A stretch of DNA of 64,000 nucleotides from Pohlia nutans. Its lineage: Eukaryota > Streptophyta > Bryopsida > Bryales > Mniaceae. The position numbers were made by a program, and so were the translations under genes. This document shows, piece by piece, positions 23,388 through 37,441 of this stretch (within the stretch, counting starts at the first letter, position 1; every line of letters starts with the position of its first letter). The notes below the pieces were generated by a model. The model was given only the letters and a program-made list of their open reading frames with translations. It had not been told where the DNA came from and searched no databases. Location of the stretch: contig CM040092.1 of NCBI GenBank assembly GCA_022496805.1, forward strand, positions 15,270,113-15,334,112, written 5' to 3'.

Positions 23388-24347
23388 TACATTCTCAAAT
23401 TCAATATGTATACATCATAAAATACCGTCTCCTTGTTCATATAAGGACCCTATCTTAAAGTAACTCCAAATCAATGTAATTAGTGTAAAAGAGACAAGTT
23501 CGTTTCATTTCCATGCCATTTGAGAAACTTACCAAAAATAAATAAAAAGTTGAAATATGAATAAAATGGGTCTTCGAGTTACTGTGACTTTAAAGGGATA
23601 AGTACTATTTTCTATAGAAGAAATATGGCTAAATCAAAAACAATATTTTCCTACCATGTATTGAATGGAAAAGGGTTTCATGTTCAAAATTATTTACTCC
23701 ACCAACATAGCATAATAGAGCAGTGCAATGGAGCACCCGCTTTTGAAAACTAGATCGAAAGACAATCTTCACTTAGATCCACTTTTTTAAGTAATGAAGG
23801 AATGTCATTTGTATTCCACGAATTTTGGGACTTCCGTGTCATTGCCATGTATACTTAGTTTCTAATTGTAACTAAGTGTGGTCCCATTGCAAAACGGTGT
23901 TGGCTCCCACTGCTCTATTATGCTATGAACACTTTTCCAAGTTCAAAATTTTCAAAATTCTGTCAAAACAAAACCGTGTCGGTGGGTGGTGGGTTTTAGG
24001 TAGAAATAGGCCAGGTGCTCCGTCCAGAGCTGAATGTAAGTTAGAGCCTGAACAGAAACCAACAAAAGGGTCATTTACTACTGGACATCATGGCTTGTCT
24101 GACTGGACTTGCAAGCCATGATGCCATGGACGGAGGGGTTTTCTATGTGCTATCATTGGCCACTCTGGCCCCCACTCTCAACGACACAGGCATGTTCATG
24201 GATGGCCCTCACCCTGTTTATTTATTTTCAATTTTTTCACAAGTAGGAATTTGGTCCTTTCTACACCCGTCCCTAATGATCCAAAATAACATTTTTTTTA
24301 TTTAAAGAATTTAGTTACAAGGGACCGTTTAAGGCACAAATGACCGA
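23388..24347. other. No gene recognised
   Basis: AT-rich. An 81-codon frame at 23876-24121 shows no domain. Confidence 0.45.
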
Positions 24348-25093
24348 TTTAACCCTTTGGTGTCTAGCCAACCCAAAATAGGCCATTGGTTCTCTTGCAA
24401 TTGGCATATCTCTTAATCCGTGAGGTATTTGAAGTTGAGTTGCCAAGTTTAGATGTGCCCCTTTGTATACCACACCTATTGGGCAAATATAATTATTGAA
24501 GTGATTTGCCATCAAAATATTGATGTACAAAACACCAAAATATTACAAATACTTAAAAATATACCAAATACTTACAAATACAACACATGTACTATGCGGT
24601 ATTTCTTGTGTTTGGTTGTTTGTTGTCTTCTTTTTTTTCTTCTTTATTGAATTGTTTCCTCTTGTTCATGTTCCATTAGTGTACATATATTATGATCTTT
24701 ATCAGTGTACCACATTTCATATTAGTTATGTGTGAGTCCGTTCTTGACATGAAAGATTGCAATGGAGAGGTGTTGACATAGATCATTGCTAAACCGTGTC
24801 ACTTTCATTTTAGAAAATTTAACCTAAGTCCTATTTAAATTTGAAGTCACACACCCTTCAAAATCTCAGTTTCGAGTGTGCATTATACGGTTCAAAGACA
24901 TACTATAATCTTCCAATTCAACAGTCCAATCTTACCAAGGTTTCACTGTAACTTGTTTAATTAAGCTATGCTTACATTTATACAGTTGAACATTATTAAT
25001 AATATTCCTAATTTCAACATAAAGAGGTTTTAAAAGGAAACCGTCCAAAAACTATGGTTTCTCCATAACCGCCTTCGGCACTAAAGGGTTAAA
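24348..25093. mobile_element. TTTAACCCTTT-ended TIR element
   Basis: Left TTTAACCCTTTGGTGTC, right inverted GGCACTAAAGGGTTAAA. The ends resemble the TTAACCCCTAAA family but the interior shares no obvious words with it. 746 bp, non-coding. Confidence 0.6.
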
Positions 25094-25396
25094 AGGACCT
25101 AATTCCTACTAAGATAGTAGTATCCATGACTGACAAGTATCCCATAATTAATTTGTAAACCTCCTAGAATTTGTGTTTCATGAATCCAAAAGCCAACACA
25201 ATGTTGGTCAACACATAACAACCAACAAATGCAACTTTATGTACAGGAATTGATGTCATTGTTGTCGGTTATAGACGAACCTATATATTAGTTATGGGAT
25301 TTAAAGAACTTCTCACTTAATTTTTTTCTGGTAAATTTAATTTTGAGAAAATCAAAATTAAAAAATACCATTCTATTGTATTTTTACTTCTCTACG

Positions 25397-27913
<2,517 letters not shown>

Positions 27914-28464
27914 TTTAACCCCTAAATGACCAATCGACCATTTTCTGGTCGCAGCCCAAACAATAGTGACTGCCCATCGGTAGAAAATGACATTTTTCAA
28001 GTTTTGATTTTTTTGTTTAAATTGGGGGTCGAGATCATGTTCTAGTGCTTTTTGATACATTTCATTTGCAACATTGAGGTTCACTAAGGAATTTTTCAAA
28101 TACATAGACCTCAATATTGTCCTAGTGTTATAAAACTTACTATTTTGGGAAACTAATGATGTTCACTCATTTGAAGATTTTGCCTTTTAAAATTTTAGAA
28201 TAGAATGTATAGTTTTAACCAATCATACTAATTTTCAAATTCTAAAAATAAAATTTGTAATTTTGGTGAATTCTAAATGGTAAATGCTCTTAAATTCATT
28301 AAGTGAGTATCTAAAACTATTTTTGGAACTTTGACCGTACGGATAATTACTAAACATCATGCTTCTTATTTTCTCTTTTGGACCAAACTTCATCAAAGTT
28401 GTAGAAGTAACATTTTATAACACATCTAGGTTTTGCCCTTACCCCCTCTATCATTTAGGGCTAA
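27914..28464. mobile_element. TTAACCCCTAAA-family TIR element
   Basis: Left TTTAACCCCTAAATGACC, right inverted CATTTAGGGCTAA. About 550 bp. The terminal 12-14 bp match the family; the interior is diverged. Confidence 0.55.
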
Positions 28465-29724
28465 TGCCCAAGTATCACCCTGTCTACTACTTTAGTGTTT
28501 AGAGGTTTATAGGGACAAATAGTTTATTTTTATAATAATTTCAATAAAATCAAATCAAATTGTACAATATTAAAACGTGAAAATCCAATCTTGCCAACAC
28601 CTTGTGTGCTCGGTTTAATTGATGTTACTTTCTTCAGCGGAATAGACAACCATTTGTTTCAAGAAAAATAAGATGAAATTATGCAATAATGAAACTTACT
28701 CAAAAAAAAACTATTTGTGAAAATAGATTGGATAGACAATTTAATGATCAGTCAACTCAATAATATACATATGGACATGTTTTAAAAAATAACATAAAAT
28801 TTGAGAATAATTTAAATATATATTTATTTTAATGAATTTTAATATCCTTATGATGGCTTTAAATATCATTGCTATGATGAGTTGGTAATTCTGCCCATAA
28901 ACAAACAAAAATGACCCCCTAATTTTTATTTTTGGAATCAAGTGAACCCTTTATGTTAGATCTTGAAACAAAAGATCACAGTAAACTCACCCCTCAACAA
29001 AAGAAAGTCACAAATATAAGCTAACAAAACACTATAATAGTAAGTGTCAACTTAAGCGTCCACTTAACTGAGTTACTTTGCCATATGCTAAGCATATATA
29101 ATTCCATCCCAAATCCCTTCATCTGCATTATAAGCAACAATCTCTACTTCCATGTGAATAGAGACTTCCTACTTTTGTCCAAAAAAACATATGTTTGCAT
29201 TGATTTAAATTAAAAGGCCACAATCTATAAATGTTTTTAAAATATAATATTTTCACTTGTGTTAAAAAATAAATTCATTATATAATGTAGGGTGGTGAAC
29301 GCACGCTCCCCACAATAGTTCCACCATTGGAATGATTGTGTCGTAGGGGCTCCAACACTAGCCCACCTAGCAAGAAATGAAACAAGCACTTAGGTTTTTT
29401 TCTTCTTCTTCTTCTTCAAGTAAGGTAGAATTACCATAAACCAAGAAAACAAGGTGTTTTTCATTTTAAAAATGGGAGTTTGATCAAGGACTTGTTTTCT
29501 TTAGATAAAGAAGAAGGAATCACAAAGAGACGAAGCGATTCCATTTCTTTTGTCAAATAGAAAAAGATTTAAATCTTTTTCAAGGTAGAGAGTTTGTCAA
29601 ACCCCCTACATATGCCCTAGACATATTTTAAACTAATATTGCATTGACCCTGAATCGATAGATAGGTTGTCCCATCACTCTACTCAAAATAGAGCAAACA
29701 CAAGAAGTGACTTGGTTGACACTA
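28465..29724. other. No gene recognised
   Basis: AT-rich, with a short TTC triplet run (29400-29416). No frame worth calling. Confidence 0.45.
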
Positions 29725-30493
29725 CCGTACCTCACTTTTTGGTTCGGCACTTTGAGTGCCGAAATGTAATTTTCATGTAGGATTCACTTGAGTCTCAGGG
29801 TGAAAGCACGAAAAACTATACCAAAAAGTTAGTATGCTATACTAAAATCATAATTGTTTTGGTCAAAGGCCACAAATTTATATCTAAATATATTGTATTT
29901 TGGTTTTAATTTCATGAAGCCCTCTAGAGTTCTTATAGGTACTTGAACCCAAATTTTCAGAACAAAATCTTCAAAAAAGTTTACAAAAAGTAGTGTTTGA
30001 AAATGAATGCCTAAATCCAATCTCGGTTGCAAAATTGATGGCCTTAAATACACTCAACATAAATATAATTTTTATGAACTTTGAGATAATGATAGAATTG
30101 AGGTCCTTGTCCAAAAAGAAAGTAGAAAAAATATGTTTTGATATACATTTTGCTTGTTTTATATCAACTTTGTTGATTGTACGTAACTACTTTTTCAATT
30201 TTGGCCACTTCTACGTCAATAAAAAATTTATAACTACTTATTGAAGATCATTTTCTCAAATTTTTTTGGTAGACTTTATAAAACAATAGATGTTTTATTT
30301 TATTGTTATTTATTTTTTTACGAAATTCAAACTTATAATGTATTTTTGAACCCTGCATTGTTGAATGGTCATAATAGTTAGAGGTGGTACACTTTTTCGT
30401 GCTTTCACCCCTCAATCAATGTGGAAACAACACGTGGCAATTTTTTTTTATAAATTTGAACTAGTTTTGGCCAAACCAAAAAGTGAAGTACGG
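29725..30493. mobile_element. TA-flanked TIR element (CCGTACCTCACTTTTTGG ends)
   Basis: Left CCGTACCTCACTTTTTGG and right CCAAAAAGTGAAGTACGG are inverted copies with one mismatch, each flanked by TA (29723-29724, 30494-30495), as for Tc1/mariner-type MITEs. It contains a second inverted-repeat pair at 29798-30410. Confidence 0.82.
29798..30410. mobile_element. Nested TIR element (GGGTGAAAGCACGAAAAA)
   Basis: GGGTGAAAGCACGAAAAA at the left is matched by a perfect inverted copy at 30393-30410. CTCA flanks both sides. Because only about 75-85 bp of the outer element lie outside it, this may be a nested insertion or an inner pair of the same element. Frames of 74-83 codons inside show no domain. 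Confidence 0.65.
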
Positions 30494-30495
30494 TA

Positions 30496-31601
30496 ATCTC
30501 CCCAAAAGTGGTTGAAAGTCAGCTCAAAGATCAATCTACAACACAGTTTCAGCAGGAGTCTATGATGCGGTTCTTGGAGGTGTCCCGGTTTATGATATTT
30601 CTACCTTAATTGGACGGAATGTGCAAAATGGATACAAGGTGTCCTTGGAAAAAGTTCCGCATTTGCTCATATCTAACACCCACCTGATTTCAATTGTTCT
30701 TGTCTCCCTTGGTACCACTATTCCTGTGTTGCGGATCTACTTCCAGTAACCTATCATACTGGCTTCCAACACCAAACCTAGGTACTTTCCAACCAACAAA
30801 CCAGAATGGTATGTACACATTTTAAAACTTTGAATAGTGTGAAAACAGAATAGAGTGGACCACATTAACCTTGAGGGACAAAGAAGCAATGGACCTCATG
30901 TTTTTTTAAGCATCTATGCATAAGTTTTATATGGACTTTTCACCCGTAGAAATGCTGGCAATGTAGACCAAAGAAACGTGCCCAAAAGACTCACAATTAG
31001 TCTAGTTCTTCATATGAAGTTTTTATTTATTTTATTTTATTTTTAAGTTTGTGCAATCATGATTTCTACTAGTGTTTCTTTCATTCAAATTTATTTATTG
31101 TCACTGCTCCACAAGGGGAGGGACTACAAAAACGCTTCGTTTTCAAGAATTACATAAGTGAACAGTAAAAGAATTCCATGAAAGTAAAATTGGGATAAAA
31201 TAACAAGGCAAAGATTACACAACTACGCGCTTTTTTTTTACTACTACATACAATGTTCTTCATTGATTATGGTGATATATAATTCAGTCCATTTAATTTT
31301 TTATTCTTGAGAAAAATTGTAATAATTACTTAGCACATGCAATAACTCATTAACAAAATCACTATTGATGTGGTCCAAATAACAAAACTATATTCAATGA
31401 ACTCTTCATTGAAGGTGGTTTTTAAACAAGATTTATTAAGTTTCGTCCTTGAACACAAACATAATTCTTGTGTACTACATTTTGGTGTAGGATATTGAAC
31501 AAACAGACTCTTCATTCATGCTAACCCTTTTAAAAAGGACTAATGTTTTCTTCTTATGTACATGAAGCAATTACTTCAAAACCTTTACTATCTTATTTAA
31601 T
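30496..31601. other. No confident gene
   Basis: At 30520-30760 the composition is more coding-like (for example an aspartic-protease-like stretch GVPVYDISTLIGRNVQNGYK around 30578-30637), but no frame over 60 codons survives. This could be a short retroelement or host-gene scrap. Confidence 0.35.
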
Positions 31602-31834
31602 CTCTAAAGGACCAAGGAGCCCAAATTGGACTTCATGTATTTTAAAGCAGTTTTGAGGAGGTACTATGTACACTTCTTTTCGTTCAATTTTACTTATCTC
31701 TTGACCAATACATGAAATATTCTATATTGAATCCATAAAATTTGGTCCCATCTCAATTGTATATTTTACTATATGATCAATTGAATTTGTGATTTTAAAA
31801 CCATGAATCCTTCGCACATTAGGTGTTAAACATT
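31602..31834. mobile_element. Small TTAACC(C/T)CTAAA-like element (relic)
   Basis: TCTCTAAAGGACCAAGGAGCCCAAATTGGAC starts this stretch in the same way as the element at 35505 (shared word CTCTAAAGGACCAAG), and it ends in a degenerate ATTAGGTGTTAAAC. Both also share TTGGTCCCAT and a following ATG/ATC. About 230 bp. Confidence 0.5.
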
Positions 31835-32591
31835 TGAAATCCTAACCCTAAAACAGTTTATTGGAATATTTTATAACATAAAAAAATGGGAATCTATAGG
31901 ATTCAATCAACCTCAAAAGGAGAATCTAATATAGCTCCCACACCCCAAAAGTCTCCCACACAGGAAACAGGGTGATATCTCAGAACAGTGACCAGAGCAC
32001 TTCTTCACAAATGGGAACCCAGAGATTGATTGGTACTGGACAACACTGAAGCCAAAATTACATGAACTTAGCGAGTCCCCTTCTATTTGTGTCGAACATA
32101 AAAAACAACTTGTTCATCCACCTATTCCCGTCCCTCTTGGTGGGGACCACCAGCAGTGCCTAGGTCATTGATAGCCACAAGTTCTCATGATGCATATATA
32201 TACGAAATTCATTCCACTGCGGAATCATGGCTTCTACGCCTAGTCAGACATCCCCATGATTTTGAACAGTGATGGTGTTTGTCAGTACATGCAAGTCCAG
32301 ATTGGGTCTCCATGCAGGGTCAAAGCACCTGGTCCTTTTCCGGTGTTTTGCCCCATCCCTACCTACATGGAACTCGGAGGCTTGCAACATCAATTGTTAC
32401 TGCCACGTAAAAATATTTTACCACAACTAAAAGAGGAAAGGCACACAAGCTAAAAATCGTAACCCGTTTTGCACAGTTGGAAAAAAAAGGACAGTGCAGT
32501 AAATATCTGGGTTTACTGTGAAAGCTGATGATCTGTAGATTCAAATCATGCCATTTCATAGATTTGTACGAAATTTAAGGATTTTTAACCC
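31835..32591. other. No gene recognised
   Basis: Short frames only; no domain. Confidence 0.45.
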
Positions 32592-33165
32592 TTAACCCCT
32601 AACTGCCCAAGCAGGCGTTTTTGGCCTGATGTACAGATTTCATCCGTATTTTCTCATCCGTCATGCACTTTTTGTGGTGTGATTTTTTTACTCAATTTTT
32701 TATGGGAAGTTAACTTCATGTATGTGTGATCCGATCGAAAAGGAAATAATTTTTGAAAAAATTATGCCTCATTTTGTGTTGTAGTGTTTCACCGAAAATC
32801 TTGAAGATTTTGGTCTAAAAGTGTTCATGAAAAAAAAAACTATTAAAATCAAGCATCCGAAAAATCTCCAAAAATCACTACACCTAAAGTACTACATTAT
32901 AACCCATCACAACAAATTTCATCCACATATTGTCAATATCTTATTCGTAATTGAATTACAAAGTAATTTTTAATTTTATTTTTTAAAATTTATTAAAAAA
33001 GATTAGTGATAGTAGTCATAGATCTAACTGTATAGATAGAATCTATTAAAAATGTATAACTTTTATTCATACATCCAGTTCTAAATATTCATATTAATTG
33101 CATTTTATAATGCATCTTTGCAAAACTGCCTAAACTGGACATGGGTGAGGACGTTTAGGGGTTAA
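32592..33165. mobile_element. TTAACCCCTAAA-family TIR element, best-preserved copy
   Basis: Left TTAACCCCTAACTGCCC, right inverted GACGTTTAGGGGTTAA. Interior words shared with other copies: TTCTCATCCGTCATGCAC (reversed in 47460-47860 as GTGCATGACGGATGAGAAA), AACCCATCACAACAAATTTC, TATTGTCAATATCTTATTCG and CTAACTGTATAGATAGAATC. 574 bp, no coding capacity. Confidence 0.75.
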
Positions 33166-33499
33166 AGGTCCAAAGAGCCCTTTTCGACAAGTATTATACA
33201 ACAATATTCCATTTTATTTGACATGGTTCCACACCTCCTATGGGTTTAAGATCAAAAGTGAAGTTAAAATTCACATTGACATGATTTTAATGAGCTATTG
33301 GGATCTCAATTTGGAACTTTCTATTTACAACAAATGTCAAATATATGCCAACGTATCTACTATCCCCATGAGCCCTTTAAGGGTTAAAGCGGAAGCCCTG
33401 ATCTTACAGTGCCAAAAGTTGGTCTCTGTTCTAATCCTATCATATAAATACAGCTCATGGATTAAATTAAAAAATACACAGCTCTTGATCCTGGAATCA
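33166..33499. other. No gene recognised
   Basis: A 97-codon frame at 33218-33511 has no domain. Confidence 0.4.
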
Positions 33500-33640
33500 A
33501 ATTATTCATAGATTCAGGTCAGATGATTCATAGATTCAAATCAGATGATTCATAGATTCAAATCAGATGATTCATAGATCCATATTTCCAAATCAGATTG
33601 TTTGTAGATCCAAATCAGATGATTTGTACATTTGAAGATC
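33500..33640 (+). repeat. 22-bp minisatellite
   Basis: Unit GATTCATAGATTCAAATCA plus GAT repeats about four times, with further diverged units (GTTTGTAGATCCAAATCAGAT) to 33640. Reading it gives I/W/Y/S-rich frames on minus that are repeat artefacts. Confidence 0.88.
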
Positions 33641-35504
33641 AGAATCAAATTCGAGCAAAAGGCCCACTTGGGGTGGGGGCGAAAAGGGAGTCTCTGGCCT
33701 TTAGTACGCTCAGTATCGTATAATACAGCAGTACATGATCTGAAAATCCACTTGGGGGTTAAGATCCTACATGGCATTAAAAAGGTACAATCAACTTACG
33801 CCAAGAGTCAGTCAACTCTGTACTCATTGTTCTGTAATTGGATCGTCAAGCTTGAATTCTGTAACTTCATTCAGTTTCACACTTTCATCAATTTCATCAG
33901 GGCCTCCAAGAAAATCTCCGTCACAACATAGCAACCCTCCAAACAAGAGTGGTGTTCTCCTCCAATTTCCTTGCACTATCCTGAGCATGAATCCAGACAC
34001 CATCATTCCCATCATCCATCTCCACATCATCGCCATCTGCTACCTGCCCGTCAGCCCCCAAATCCATGAAAAAAACTACCAATAAAATCGTCCAAAAGCT
34101 GGAGGCCCAAAACCACCCAGTTTTTTTATTTTTATAAATGGTCAGTACAGAATCCAAGAGCTCCACATCAAAGTCATTGGGGCCTTTAGAAGACCACTAT
34201 TTTGCGATCTGCTGAAATCAGCAATGAATCAATAAAAAAATACAATTAAATTAAAATAAAATTCCCAATCCTACATCGACTGTTGGATTGGGATTGTTAA
34301 TTGATTGTTATTATTTTATTGATCAATGTTGATTTCAACCTATGGAAGGGTACATGCCTAATAAGGGCCCAAAATTCACATAATAGAGTTAACCGAAAAG
34401 AAGCTCCCAAAGAGGAAACTCAACTCAAACTCATGTTAGACTTGTTTTGAGTTGAAGAAAGCTCCAAAACTGAGACTAAGCCGAGTTTCTAAATTCTCTA
34501 AAACAAGCATCTGACAGTATCTTAGTTGCGGGACCCTCAGTTGCGAACACGTTCCCCCAACCCTCAGTTGCTATTCAATTCGAGACCAAGTTACTATTCA
34601 CTGAGAATATGTGACAGTGGATCTTATTTTTAGTGACAAGACTCTTGTTTGACTCATGTTGCAACCTCTTTTGTTTTCGGTTAACTCAAATGCCACGGCT
34701 AGATTGCACTTCAAATGGTGGAGGTTTCATTTTCTGGTTCTTCAATTTAAATGCAACAATTTGTGCTATTTTGTGTATAGTTGAATTTATCATTGGACAC
34801 AATACACAAGCAATTTAGTTATTTGAGACATTGAAGGATTAAGAGTGATTCTAAATTAAAAATAAATAAATTGAGTCCTCTTATGTTAAATAATGTTTAT
34901 TAATATTAATAATAATATTATTATTTTATAATTTTTTTAATTCTAAAGTTAAGAGCCTTGACATTTTAGATCTACTTTCTATATGCGAGTAGTATCACAA
35001 GCTATCTACAAATATAAATATTGTTCATCACACGGTCAAAATCATGAGTTTGGCCATGCATGTAAGTGAAAGCACCGAGGAAAGCACACTTGTTTTTTAC
35101 AATTACCATCATGTGATAATGATCAATAAAAGGCACAACTTCAATTATATTTATTCCTCCCAAATGCAATATTTGAAGAGGTAGATATTATTTTGGCATT
35201 AACATGATTGCTCATAGTGAGATTTTTCTTGAATGCATATTTCAAAAATCTTTGTAGATTTTATTTTAAAAAAAAGTTAAAAGTTAAAAAAGCTATAAAA
35301 ATTTAAACTTTTAAAAGTTAAAAATGGTTCAAATTTATTTATTTTTTAACCAACACATGCAACGTTCTTCATTAATTTTGGTGATATAGAATTTGATCCC
35401 ATAATTTTCCCATCACGATGGATTGAATTTATTATTTTAAAAACACAAATCCTTGATCCTTTAATTTATTATCTAATTAACACAAACTCTTCTTCCAACA
35501 AGGG
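33641..35504. other. No gene recognised
   Basis: Overlapping frames of 70-104 codons on both strands at 33630-34170 lack domains. AT-rich sequence follows. A short hairpin CCCAATCCTACATCGACTGT with GGATTGGGATTG lies at 34263-34299. Confidence 0.45.
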
Positions 35505-35735
35505 TTAACCTCTAAAGGACCAAGAAGTCCAATTTAGATCTTATGCTATTTTTTATTTTTTTTAAACGGTTTTGAATAGGTTCTAAGAGGACTTTATTTT
35601 TATTTTTTTAAATTTATTTGTTTTTATCAACAAATGCAATGTTCTTCACTAAATTTAGTGATATAAAATCTGGTCCCATATACATTATATTATTCACAAT
35701 ATGATTAGCTGAATCCTTGGTCTTTTAGGGGTTAA
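35505..35735. mobile_element. Small TTAACCTCTAAA-family TIR element
   Basis: Left GTTAACCTCTAAAGGACC, right inverted GGTCTTTTAGGGGTTAA. About 230 bp, sister to the relic at 31602. Confidence 0.62.
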
Positions 35736-36470
35736 TCAACTGCCACATCATATTCCAGTGAGCACGGACCAAGTGAGCAGGGAGCATTACAAAATGGGTA
35801 TGGACACCCCTAGCCGCCACATCGACACAACATCAGCCCAATCCCCATCGCCACATCAGCCGCCACGCTGGCCGAGACTGATTACGGTCAGCCCGAAAAA
35901 GGTTCCCAGCCCTAAAGTTGTTTTTAGTGTCACAAAAGACAAGGGCTGGTGGCCCCGTGGACATGCTGAGTCGACGAAGGAGCGCGGAAACGGGGGCCAA
36001 AAGCAGAGACAGAATAAGCCGGGCTACAGCCAATCCCGGGTGAATAGGAACCGCCTCCATTCTCCAACCCGTCCAGTCCACCGCTTCCCAGCCAGAGCCA
36101 TCGTGAATAGCCTAATAATATCCCCGTTCCCACCGCGGGCCCCTCCCAAAGTCCCTATTATATCCTCCTTCCAGTAACTTCACCACGCTCAAATCCTGGC
36201 CCCTTTCTACAACCTGGAACCGCCCTTCTTTCCTTCCACCACCGCATCTCATCACAAGTCTGATATTATATCCTCAGATCCTGCACTTCTGCACCGACGG
36301 GATCCCATCCCATCCCATCCCTAGTAGTACTACACATCCCTGCTCACAACTCCAGTACTCTTTCATCACGCACTCCTCTCAAGTTTCACATTCAATCATC
36401 AAGTAGGGCGCAACAGAGCTGCACCATTTGCTAGTACTGTTGGAAACTCGATCAAGCCTCTCCTCATCAT
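35736..36470 (+). promoter_or_regulatory. Promoter and 5' leader region of the bHLH gene
   Basis: GC content rises sharply here relative to the AT-rich flank, as at a plant promoter. Candidate TATA boxes are CTATTATATCC (36154-36164) and TGATATTATATCC (36261-36273). Pyrimidine-rich CTTTCTTCC tracts and a CCCAT tandem (36302-36320) follow, typical of 5' leaders. A 139-codon frame at 35758-36177 is Pro/Ser/Arg-rich without a domain; I take it as a by-product of high GC. The exact start site is not visible. Confidence 0.5.
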
Positions 36471-37115
36471 GTTGGGTGAGTTTTGTTTGTTTTTTATTCT
36501 CTAGCTTAGCTTGACCGGAGAGATTCAGTGTTGGTTTTCGTTTTTTGCAGCATTTGTCGAAGCTTTGGGCGTAGAAGGAAGAACGGTTTTGTGTTTTTTT
36601 AATTGACTTCAGGAGGAAGAGATTAATATATGATAGAGGAGATCATCGCAATTGGTCGGTGGGAGTAGAACCATTAATTAAAACTGATTTGTAGGTTTTT
36701 GGAGGATCCGTAATGCAACAGTGAGTTTTGTTTTTTAAGTCATCGAAATATTTAATCGAGCTTGTTAGTGAGTGACTGTCGTCATGGAGAAAGAGAAATA
36801 TCTGAGATTGAGGAATATCATCTACTGTAGTAACCGACCGTGGAATACGGACCACAGCAAATGTTTGTTGAACTGTCCATACGCATTTAAGTTAATCTTG
36901 GTGTTTAATTCTTGAATCCGCTACCACTAGGATCTTTGCGATTCTTGTTTCTACAACGGAAGCTAGATATATGTATGTTCATGGATTCAGCAAATTTTAG
37001 GGCTCCGATTTTATTAACAAAAAATGTTCTGCAGGTGACTCTATGGCTGTGTAACGTGTAACACCGAAGAAACACGCGTAGTAGAGATTTGAGAAAGATT
37101 GTGAAGGAGTTTAGA

Positions 37116-37318
37116 ATGTGTGCTGAAGGAATGGCTGTGATGGATGGAGCCATGATGCAGCAAAGCCACCGCGCCACCTCGCAACCGTCTTACTCTTCTG
37201 GTACGAACCCTTTTTTCTAGTCAGATTTTCACTCAATTGTCATTCTGTTCTCGACACGCAAGTTAAAATCGGGGTTTTGTTTTTGTTGTTATAATTTGTT
37301 GCAGGGCAAATGTCTTGA
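37116..37318 (+). other. Probable spliced upstream ORF in the bHLH leader
   Basis: ATG 37116 opens a frame that reaches a good donor (TTCTG/GTACGA at 37200) and continues after an acceptor (TTTGTTGCAG, exon from 37305) to TGA 37316-37318. The spliced product is 32 aa, beginning MCAEGMAVMDG and rich in Met and Ser. No phase lets this exon join the bHLH frame through any acceptor I tried, so I read it as a uORF, which would damp or condition translation of the main frame. The alternative is an N-terminal coding exon joined through a splice site I missed. Confidence 0.45.
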
Positions 37319-37441
37319 CAATCTAAATCCAGAGGCTTTAAGGTATGAAGTAGAGCTCTGACTTATTTTGAGTCTTTTGAATGAATTCCATTGAAATCGT
37401 GCGTTGGCAAGTGCTGGAATGAGAGGACTGATGGGTATGGG

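Noticed and set aside
30520..30760. Possible retroviral-type protease or host gene scrap
   Set aside because: Only about 60 suggestive residues, no frame of useful length; too weak to call as a gene.
33632..34166. Overlapping 70-104 codon ORFs on both strands
   Set aside because: No domain, no consistent codon pattern, mutual shadows.
35758..36177. 139-codon ORF just upstream of the bHLH gene
   Set aside because: Pro/Ser/Arg-rich without domain, overlapping minus frames equally open; fits a GC-rich promoter region.
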